Below, piece by piece: positions 1-6,703 of a stretch of 15,525 bases of DNA. The stretch is from Prevotellaceae bacterium UBA7017 (GTDB taxonomy: Bacteria; Bacteroidota; Bacteroidia; Bacteroidales; Bacteroidaceae): the NCBI GenBank assembly GCA_002449535.1, contig DJWZ01000126.1, forward strand, positions 2,481 to 18,005, written 5' to 3'. Within the stretch, counting starts at the first letter, position 1; the number at the start of each line of letters is the position of its first letter. Both the position numbers and the translations under genes were made by a program. A model generated the notes under the pieces. It saw only the letters and a program-made list of their open reading frames with translations, ran no database searches and was not told the origin of the DNA.

Positions 1-1130
1 ATATCCATCATAGTAGCGAGGTCGGAAACAGTAACAAACTCTGTAAGCTTCAGTGTCTTTGACTCCATTTCCTCCGTGAGCATTTCTTCCTCACGGCGCT
101 CAGCGGCAGCATCACGCTTTTCCTTACGATACTTAGCACCCTTCTTGTTCATAGACTGCTTGCTTGTAAGACGAGCAAGAGTCTCTTTTACCTGGCGTGC
201 TACATCCTCGTCAGAAACTACTGGCTGAGAGTTTTTCTTCTTGTTACGAGCCTTCTTATCTTCCTGATTACGTGCTTTCTTATCCTTCTTGCCAGGTTGG
301 TTGGCAACATCATTGATATCTACACGTTCCTTACCTATGCGAGCACGCTTTTTCTTCACCGCTGACTGCTGTGCAGCACGTTCCTCACGCTCTTTCTTCT
401 TCTCCTCCTTTGACTTTTTCTTAGGGCGAGTGCTCTGATTGAGAGCGGAAAGGTCAATAGTGCCAAGCACATTAGGCATGACAACAGGTTTGTTCTCACT
501 CTTCAGAGTAAACACCTCTGGTTCTGACTTTGGAACTTCCGGTTCCTCGGATGCTTTTTCTACCTCTACATTCCCTGCTTCTTGCTCATCAACAGACTCC
601 TTTACCTCAGGAGTTTCTTCGACTACCGCTACCTCAGGAACCTCTTCATGTACTTCTTCTACTACAGGAGTTTGGACTTCTTTAGCCTCCTCTTCTTTAA
701 CCTCGGGAACTTCCGATTCTGCAGGAGCCATCTCAACCTTCGGCTCTTCATCAACCACAGGCTCTTCTTCCTTTTTCTCAGCCTTCTTCTTTTTAGGCTT
801 GCTCAGAGCAGATAGGTCAATAGTGCCGAGAGGCTGTATGTTTGATTTCTCTTTCAGGATAGAGTCTGATGGTGTTTCAGCCTTTTCATGGGCTGATTCC
901 TTATGAGCCTTTTCCTTCTTCTCAGGTTTCTTAAAAATTTTCTCAGCTTGTGAGCGGACTTCCTTATCGCCTTTGAAAGCGGCAACGAGAGCCTCATACT
1001 GTTCATCGTTCAATTTGAAGGACAGTTCAGGCTTCACCTCTCCAAGCTTTGGATGTTTCACAAGAAAATCCACCGCTGTTTGCAAGCCGATGTTAAGTTC
1101 GCTTATTACTTTGTTTAGTCTTACACTCAT
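1..1130 (-). CDS. infB: Translation initiation factor IF-2, N-terminal part (runs off left edge)
   Basis: Encodes the N-terminal ~376 residues of IF-2, the GTPase that places initiator tRNA on the 30S subunit. The frame is open from ATG at 1130 to the window edge. Residues 1-65 form a small folded N-terminal segment (starts MSVRLNKVISELNIG). Residues ~66-345 are low-complexity: a glutamate/valine/proline-rich acidic stretch (~120-210) followed by a lysine/arginine-rich stretch (~235-345). From ~358 the IF2_N domain begins (LKLTEFVTVSDLATMM). The G domain lies outside the window. A 9-residue motif, LGTIDLSAL, occurs twice (101-109 and 222-230), each time followed by a lysine-rich segment. The start is supported by a strong Shine-Dalgarno 5 nt upstream. 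It lies 15 nt after nusA. Identification is firm from the IF2_N motif plus the rimP-nusA-infB order conserved across bacteria. Confidence 0.95.
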   Translation of the reverse strand, partial: MSVRLNKVISELNIGLQTAVDFLVKHPKLGEVKPELSFKLNDEQYEALVAAFKGDKEVRSQAEKIFKKPEKKEKAHKESAHEKAETPSDSILKEKSNIQPLGTIDLSALSKPKKKKAEKKEEEPVVDEEPKVEMAPAESEVPEVKEEEAKEVQTPVVEEVHEEVPEVAVVEETPEVKESVDEQEAGNVEVEKASEEPEVPKSEPEVFTLKSENKPVVMPNVLGTIDLSALNQSTRPKKKSKEEKKKEREERAAQQSAVKKKRARIGKERVDINDVANQPGKKDKKARNQEDKKARNKKKNSQPVVSDEDVARQVKETLARLTSKQSMNKKGAKYRKEKRDAAAERREEEMLTEEMESKTLKLTEFVTVSDLATMMD

Positions 1131-1135
1131 TTATA

Positions 1136-1142
1136 CCTCCCT
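1136..1142 (-). promoter_or_regulatory. Strong Shine-Dalgarno site of infB
   Basis: On the minus strand AGGGAGG precedes the infB ATG with a 5-nt spacer (TATAA). This is the clearest ribosome-binding site in the window; the other genes here show weak or no Shine-Dalgarno sequence, which is usual for Bacteroidota. It sits entirely in the 15-nt nusA-infB gap and decides the infB start. Confidence 0.8.
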
Positions 1143-1145
1143 TCT

Positions 1146-2411
1146 TTAATTTTCAAACTCTGAAGCCAATACTTCAAGCAGATGATCAACTGTTTCCTCT
1201 TCAAGGTCGGCTCTTGTGATAAGCATCTCACGAGGAGCATTGAGAACCTGCTTTGCAGTCTCAAGACCGATAGCCTTAACAGCATCGATAACCCACTGAT
1301 CTATTTCGTCATTGAATTCATCCAGATAGATATCTTCCTCATCAGTACCCTGTGTATCTGTCTCACGGAAGGCATCAATAGTATATTCTGTAATCATGGA
1401 TGCAAGTTTAATATTCTGTCCGTTGCGACCAATAGCAAGAGAAACCTCTTCCGGACGCAGATAGACCTCTGCCTTGCGATTCTCCTCATCTATCTCGATA
1501 GAGTTAATCTGAGCAGGTGCCAACGCACGTTGTATGAAGAGTTTTGTATTTGTTGTATAGTTAATAACGTCAAGGTTTTCATTACACAGCTCACGGACGA
1601 TACCATGTACACGGCTTCCCTTTACACCAACACATGCTCCAACAGGGTCAATACGGTCATCAAAACTCTCAACGGCAATCTTTGCACGTTCTCCTGGCAG
1701 GCGGACAACCTTTCTGACAGTTACCAAACCGTCAGCAATCTCGGGCACTTCTGCTTCCATAAGACGCTGGAGGAACAATGGAGAGGTACGCGAAAGAATA
1801 ATCTTTGGGTTGTTATTCTCATTGGTTACACGCAGCACCAAAGCACGTATTGTCTCATTTTTACGATATGTATCAGATGGAATTTGCTCTGACTTTGGAA
1901 GGAGCATCTCATTTCCTTCATCATCAATCACGAGGACCTCACGCTTCCATATCTGATAAACCTCACCACTGACTACCTCACCAACGAGATCCTTGTACTT
2001 ATTGTAGAGAGAGTCATGCTCCAACTCGAGAATCTTTGATGCAAGAGTCTGACGCAGATTAAGGATTGCACGGCGTCCGAACTTTGTGAAATCGACACGC
2101 TCTGACACATCCTCACCTACCTCATAGTCACTTTCAATCTTCTGTGCCTCTGAAAGAGCTATCTCCTTGTTAGAATCACTCACTTCACCATCTGGAACAA
2201 CCACACGGTTACGATAAATCTCAAAGTCACCCTTATCAGGGTTTACAATGACATTAAAGTTAGAGTCACTGCCAAAGATTTTAGCAATTACATTACGGAA
2301 GCTTTCTTCAAGCACACTAACGAGGGTGGCACGATCAATATTCTTCGTTTCCTTAAACTCACGAAAAGTATCAATCATGCTTGGTTGTTGATCAATTGTT
2401 TTCTTTGCCAT
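1146..2411 (-). CDS. nusA: Transcription termination/antitermination factor NusA
   Basis: NusA binds RNA polymerase and nascent RNA and modulates pausing, termination and antitermination. The 421-residue protein has the NusA N-terminal domain (~1-130, with SMIDTFREFK near the start), an S1 RNA-binding domain (~140-208), KH1 (~230-300, GVKGSR at 262-267) and KH2 (~302-365, GRNGQN at 328-333). After an acidic linker (~352-372) one short helix-hairpin-helix-like C-terminal segment remains (~373-421). It is shorter than E. coli NusA (495 residues), which carries two acidic repeat domains; a short C-terminus is expected in this phylum. The ATG lies 2 nt after the rimP stop, without a Shine-Dalgarno site, so translation is probably coupled to rimP. 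The gene sits between rimP and infB, the standard order. Confidence 0.97.
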   Translation of the reverse strand: MAKKTIDQQPSMIDTFREFKETKNIDRATLVSVLEESFRNVIAKIFGSDSNFNVIVNPDKGDFEIYRNRVVVPDGEVSDSNKEIALSEAQKIESDYEVGEDVSERVDFTKFGRRAILNLRQTLASKILELEHDSLYNKYKDLVGEVVSGEVYQIWKREVLVIDDEGNEMLLPKSEQIPSDTYRKNETIRALVLRVTNENNNPKIILSRTSPLFLQRLMEAEVPEIADGLVTVRKVVRLPGERAKIAVESFDDRIDPVGACVGVKGSRVHGIVRELCNENLDVINYTTNTKLFIQRALAPAQINSIEIDEENRKAEVYLRPEEVSLAIGRNGQNIKLASMITEYTIDAFRETDTQGTDEEDIYLDEFNDEIDQWVIDAVKAIGLETAKQVLNAPREMLITRADLEEETVDHLLEVLASEFEN

Positions 2412-2413
2412 TT

Positions 2414-2899
2414 TTATTTAAAATCTATTACGTATTTACAATATTTTATTTCATCCATAGAGAAAGTCTTCTCTACTTCTACCAGAACAGGACGTTTCTT
2501 TCCCTCTTCTTTTTGTTTCTCTTGGGTAAGAACTGTGAATTCCCTGCCATTTACAGCAGAAAGGGTTCCAAGAACCTTCTTTCCCTTTGCATCACCCTTG
2601 GTGGATAACACCTCTACCTGATTTCCGATATTATTGATATATTGCTGTTCAACTTTGAAAGGCTGTCCTATGCCAGCGCTGCCCACCTCCAACTCATAAT
2701 CTTCATCTTCACGACTGATGTGGTCTTCTATATATCTACTCAAAGATACACAGTCATCAATCCATACACCTTCAGCATGGTCTATCTCGACCACAATACG
2801 AGAGTCATCAGAGACCTCTATATCAACAAGAAAATATCCTTTGTCGCTATTCTCTAACCATTCCTTGACTACACTCTCAACTTTTTTCTTATCTACCAT
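2414..2899 (-). CDS. rimP: Ribosome maturation factor RimP
   Basis: RimP assists late assembly of the 30S ribosomal subunit. The 161-residue product has the two-domain RimP layout: an alpha/beta N-terminal domain (~1-82) and an SH3-like C-terminal domain (~85-160). The hinge motif, usually close to LEVSSPGxDRPL, is here LEVGSAGIGQPF (70-81), so the family proline before the glycine is replaced by alanine. Length is normal. It is the first gene of rimP-nusA-infB and follows a leader of roughly 75 nt from a predicted promoter at 2982-3013. The ATG at 2899 is the only good start and no Shine-Dalgarno sequence is visible. Identification rests on the overall pattern and on its position before nusA. 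Confidence 0.93.
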   Translation of the reverse strand: MVDKKKVESVVKEWLENSDKGYFLVDIEVSDDSRIVVEIDHAEGVWIDDCVSLSRYIEDHISREDEDYELEVGSAGIGQPFKVEQQYINNIGNQVEVLSTKGDAKGKKVLGTLSAVNGREFTVLTQEKQKEEGKKRPVLVEVEKTFSMDEIKYCKYVIDFK

Positions 2900-2934
2900 T
2901 TTTAAAGATATTAAGGAGTAAAACCTTTTTAACG

Positions 2935-2968
2935 AATGATGGAAGACTCTTGAGAGCCCTCCATCATT
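2935..2968 (-). promoter_or_regulatory. Hairpin in the rimP leader, possibly acting on PUL read-through
   Basis: A perfect 9-bp inverted repeat (AATGATGGA with TCCATCATT) encloses a 16-nt interval that can itself form a short CTC/GAG stem. In minus-strand transcripts it begins about 7 nt after the predicted rimP start site and ends 35 nt before the rimP ATG. In that direction it is followed by CGTTAAAAAGG, not a U-tract, so it is a poor intrinsic terminator. On the plus strand it is followed by a weak T-rich run, but there is no plus-strand gene to terminate. It could stabilise the 5' end of the mRNA, regulate rimP, or slow transcription coming from the PUL. Confidence 0.55.
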
Positions 2969-2981
2969 TCTTTTGTGGGTG

Positions 2982-3013
2982 CAAAGGTAACACTTTTTTC
3001 TTTCCCTTGCAAA
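2982..3013 (-). promoter_or_regulatory. Bacteroidota-type promoter of rimP-nusA-infB
   Basis: On the minus strand a TTTG element (3010-3013) is followed after exactly 20 nt by TACCTTTG (2982-2989). This matches the Bacteroidota primary sigma factor consensus, TTTG at -33 and TAnnTTTG at -7. Transcription should start around 2975-2977, giving a leader of about 75 nt before rimP. The -33 box begins 11 nt past the last PUL stop codon, so the promoter fills most of the gap. Confidence 0.85.
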
Positions 3014-3024
3014 TATTTTACTAA

Positions 3025-6000
3025 TTATTTTACTTTCTTGATGCCTTTTTCGACAACAATGCCCTTCGTACTGTCACTGACACGCTTTCCTGACAGATCA
3101 TATATATCAGCAGGTTGCTTCTCGGAATTTCCTACAGACTTTACGTTCTTGATTGCGGTAGGGTCTTCGAGTCCTGATGTAGGTATTACTGCCTCTGCCC
3201 ATTCATCAAGCTCTACTAAATCTTCCATATCTATATAAGCTGAATAGTTCTTCTTATCAATACGACTTTCCTCATCAGGAATATACTTAAAGACCCCATC
3301 TTCCAGCACCAATGATTTTACAGGATACTTACCGCTTTCAACAAACATACCGTATAATCCTTGATATGCTCCTTCCATTGAGGTTTTTCTACCATACTCC
3401 AAGAAAGTCGTTTCTTTTCCTCCAGGAGCCTGAATAATATATGGTCTGCCCGCTCTTGTTCCCTTAACTTCTTCAAGACAGATGTATTGGTGGTTTTTCA
3501 ATATTCCTGCCACATTATAGACCTTTACATCCTCTGGTATATTGAAGGCATACTTGAAGCATATTGTTTCCCAGCCAGAATTCTCAACCACCTTTTTTAT
3601 TGCAGGAATATATCTAAATTGGAATGCAGTAGCACACCACCATCCTTGACGTTTATCTTTTGAAGCAGGATTGCCATATCTTACCCATGAGTTATCATCT
3701 GCACCTTCTTTGGAACTTTCAAATCCAATCGTCAAATTGTCACCTTCACAGGCATATATATAAGGTGTTGTTAATGTCAGCCACTTATCAGCATTCTCAA
3801 TTTGCGGTAAATCCTGGACGCCATAAGGAAGTACAGGGGAATTAACCTTCTGATTGTCCTGTGAAACATTTGTCAGGAAAGCATGCTGATCCGTTTCACA
3901 ATAATGCTGCGTAAGGGCTTTACATTCCAAAGCATATAAACCTGATTCTACAGATGAAGCTTTTATCTGCTGGTTTATTCCTAATGTCGTTGCGCTACCT
4001 CCTTCGGCAGTGACATCCCACCAAGCATTCCAACATGTCTTACCACTCAAGACTTTAAAACTTTGGTCTCCTCCAGTATATGTTCCTGTTTTCACATTCC
4101 ATCCGTCTGACGAATCATAGAAACTTGGATTCGTAATCATAGAAGAGTTTATCGAATAGGCAAATACTTCATTATATTTAGAGATGAGATCACTGTAATA
4201 TTGTATTACTTCTTCAGCTGTGTTTGCCTCTATGAACTTATCATACGCTATTGCCAAATCATCATATCCTGACATTCTGTTTGCTTTTGCTGTGTTTACA
4301 TCATCAGCAATCTTTCCGACGGAATTCAAAACCGAAACGGCAGCAATGCTACGCTTAATTTGCGATTCCAAATCATTTGGGTCGTCTATCTTAGATATAG
4401 CATCGTCCATTTCCGTATTTAGGAATGTATATTCCGTATTCCACGTCTTAAATGCCTCAGCTCTTTTCTTTTCACACTCCAATGCATCAGCAAGAGCTGC
4501 TTCTGGAGTATCGAACAACTTAGCCACCATAAAGTCATCAAACTGGGCGGTACCACCGAGGTTGCAGAGTATGATACCGAGATGAAGAGCACCTGATATC
4601 TTTACTGTACCAGTCTGCTTGTACCATTTTGTCGTTTCTTTCATCGTCAAGACATCATCAGCCATTCCGAAGTTTGATTTTGTATAAGAAACAGCAATCT
4701 TTTGACTGGAAGCTCCAGAACCATTATTACAGCCTGCAGCTGTCACATATACATAATCCCCCTCTTCGAACGTTATCACCTTACGTACAGACTGCTCATT
4801 CCTTTCTACATCTGAATTACCATAACATTGGAGATAGCTTGAACCGTTGTAACCTCCGACAGGTACTGACTGATAATAAGGAGCCGCTAACAAACCGTTT
4901 ATTCCTGTTTTCCAATCATATAGTCCGAGATCGAATGCACCATTCACAAGCTGGTTACCACCAAGGTACTTTGTACCCTCTTCCACCTCAACAGGGTCTC
5001 CGAAAGACAGATTATCGTCCACCGCCATTACCTCGTTTGTGATATATTCTTTTCCATTAAGGTCAACCACCCTGATACGATATCTGTAGTTACTTCTTGC
5101 ATTTATAGAGAGATTGTAATTAGCAGCCGTTTCCTTCAACTCTACCGGTTCCAATGTTTCCCAAGTTGTTGAGTTAGGAGTCCTGAATTCTATATTACAC
5201 AACCTATTGTATTCACCATTATTCTCTTTAAATGAGAGTTGCATCGTCTTGGTATCTGGATTGTAATTCCCGGTAAGACTGCTTGGTCCGACTTGTCGCG
5301 GATTTGTCGGCACTTTCTGAATGCTGGCATCATATCCCATACCCTCATCCATTTCTGCATAATACTCACCGAGTTTTGTCAGTTTTCCATCATGGTAGAT
5401 ATGCGTTCCTGCTGCCTCACTATTCCAGTAAGCATAGCGTTCTACCCTACTGTTATTGTTAAGGACATTGAGGATTGGTACTGTTCCATTATAACATATT
5501 GTCTGGTTTGCCTCAGAACATTCGTCTGGTGTAGATGTTCTTGCCCAAAAGCCATTACGGTTCCATGATGCGCCCCACACCCATTCCGAAATCCATATAG
5601 GACGACCATTTCCATAATGGTCAGAATACCATGTAAGACTATTAAATGTTCCAGAATCCCAATAGCAGTGCAGGTCAAGGATATCACAACGCCATCCGCG
5701 AGCATCGATAGAATCTATAAAGGCTTTCAAGTGACTCATAGAGCCATCATGGGAAGACTCAGAGCAAAGACGCATACCTGTTGCCATGAGGTTTTCCCAG
5801 TTTGCAAGTACCGTTGCCACATCCTGAGGATGATCGTCTGCACTATTACCTGGCTCGTTATTTGTCTTCATGTGACATGATTCCGTACGCGAACCACATG
5901 TTGCTGATGATGGATAATCCTCATAGATATGATTTGGCACCCATTCTACATCAGGAGACAGGGAAGCATTTCCTTGAGCCCAGTCATAACACCATGAAGA

Positions 6001-6693
6001 ATTAAGGGCATCATTGTCAGCTTGCCTGCCATTACTTGCCAAACCTGCCTTATGGGTATTCCACCATTTAAAAATACGGTAAGAAGTAATCTTCTGGTCA
6101 AGAACGAGGGGTAATGTAGAGAATTCCAAATCTTCCTTATCAGCTATAAAGCAACGGCTATATCCCCTACCTTTGGCACGAGTAGAGAATGTAACCATAT
6201 ATCCCCTCTTTAGCTTAAAGGAACGAATCTTGTTATTAAGCTTCGCATCTGAAAGGGTATTCATATATCCTCCCGAGTTTTCTAACCCAAAGTCATTGAT
6301 AGCCGTACCACCATATTCCTGTTCTGAAAAAACCGTCAGAGGCTTGAAATCGCTGCTATAAGGATATATAATAGCACCACGATTATATACACGAACATCA
6401 CAATTAGTGCCGTTCACAGCCTGCTTTCCTTCTATATATACATGGTTTTTGAGCCAGCTGTCTATTACCTTACTCGGTTTTATCTTAGAGATAATAACAA
6501 CCGCATGCTCGGTATTTGTAATATTTACACTGCCTGTTGTTGTGAATGGCTCAGTAGATGTGATAGTATAATCTACATTTGCACTTACATCAACGCTTCC
6601 TGTAACCTGTGCAACTTTGGTTACCACATTCGCTGAGAAAGCATTAATATAGGAAACTAATCCTATAATCAAAAAAATAAAAATCCTCTTCAT
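3025..6693 (-). CDS. Secreted multidomain GH128-like glycosidase with two jelly-roll modules
   Basis: Predicted secreted endo-glycosidase of 1222 residues. A Sec signal peptide (~1-20, no lipobox cysteine) is followed by a beta-rich N-terminal domain (~21-200). The catalytic region (~203-455) resembles GH128 / Glyco_hydro_cc: YDWAQG (236-241), the acid/base motif NNEP (E280), LDLHCYW (339-345) and the nucleophile motif WISEW (E370). Next come an FN3-like domain (~465-557), a jelly-roll carbohydrate-binding-like module (~580-725), a helical spacer (~730-848), a second jelly-roll-like module (~853-1030), a beta domain (~1036-1170) and a C-terminal tail with IYDLSGKRV (1197-1205). The tail, shared with the neighbouring enzyme, resembles sorting tails of Prevotella secreted proteins. 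It is the last gene of the PUL, 10 nt after the previous stop. GH128 members cleave beta-1,3-glucan; activity here is inferred and the sequence is divergent. Confidence 0.75.
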   Translation of the reverse strand: MKRIFIFLIIGLVSYINAFSANVVTKVAQVTGSVDVSANVDYTITSTEPFTTTGSVNITNTEHAVVIISKIKPSKVIDSWLKNHVYIEGKQAVNGTNCDVRVYNRGAIIYPYSSDFKPLTVFSEQEYGGTAINDFGLENSGGYMNTLSDAKLNNKIRSFKLKRGYMVTFSTRAKGRGYSRCFIADKEDLEFSTLPLVLDQKITSYRIFKWWNTHKAGLASNGRQADNDALNSSWCYDWAQGNASLSPDVEWVPNHIYEDYPSSATCGSRTESCHMKTNNEPGNSADDHPQDVATVLANWENLMATGMRLCSESSHDGSMSHLKAFIDSIDARGWRCDILDLHCYWDSGTFNSLTWYSDHYGNGRPIWISEWVWGASWNRNGFWARTSTPDECSEANQTICYNGTVPILNVLNNNSRVERYAYWNSEAAGTHIYHDGKLTKLGEYYAEMDEGMGYDASIQKVPTNPRQVGPSSLTGNYNPDTKTMQLSFKENNGEYNRLCNIEFRTPNSTTWETLEPVELKETAANYNLSINARSNYRYRIRVVDLNGKEYITNEVMAVDDNLSFGDPVEVEEGTKYLGGNQLVNGAFDLGLYDWKTGINGLLAAPYYQSVPVGGYNGSSYLQCYGNSDVERNEQSVRKVITFEEGDYVYVTAAGCNNGSGASSQKIAVSYTKSNFGMADDVLTMKETTKWYKQTGTVKISGALHLGIILCNLGGTAQFDDFMVAKLFDTPEAALADALECEKKRAEAFKTWNTEYTFLNTEMDDAISKIDDPNDLESQIKRSIAAVSVLNSVGKIADDVNTAKANRMSGYDDLAIAYDKFIEANTAEEVIQYYSDLISKYNEVFAYSINSSMITNPSFYDSSDGWNVKTGTYTGGDQSFKVLSGKTCWNAWWDVTAEGGSATTLGINQQIKASSVESGLYALECKALTQHYCETDQHAFLTNVSQDNQKVNSPVLPYGVQDLPQIENADKWLTLTTPYIYACEGDNLTIGFESSKEGADDNSWVRYGNPASKDKRQGWWCATAFQFRYIPAIKKVVENSGWETICFKYAFNIPEDVKVYNVAGILKNHQYICLEEVKGTRAGRPYIIQAPGGKETTFLEYGRKTSMEGAYQGLYGMFVESGKYPVKSLVLEDGVFKYIPDEESRIDKKNYSAYIDMEDLVELDEWAEAVIPTSGLEDPTAIKNVKSVGNSEKQPADIYDLSGKRVSDSTKGIVVEKGIKKVK

Positions 6694-6703
6694 ATATTAT
6701 TCT

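Noticed and set aside
439..906. Plus-strand serine/threonine-rich open frame opposite infB.
   Set aside because: The Ser/Thr bias is the antisense image of the charged low-complexity IF-2 region, not a secreted mucin-like protein.
1182..1892. Long plus-strand open frame (236 codons) opposite nusA.
   Set aside because: It lies wholly inside nusA, its product is cysteine- and leucine-rich without any recognisable domain, and no ribosome-binding site or promoter precedes it; it is a shadow of nusA codon usage.
2935..2968. Hairpin as a canonical Rho-independent terminator of the PUL.
   Set aside because: In the direction of transcription no U-tract follows the stem, and the hairpin lies downstream of the rimP promoter, so a plain terminator would also stop rimP-nusA-infB.
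5442..5705. 87-codon minus-strand frame inside the GH128-like gene.
   Set aside because: It overlaps the conserved catalytic region in another frame and has no supporting signals; the main frame contains both catalytic glutamates.
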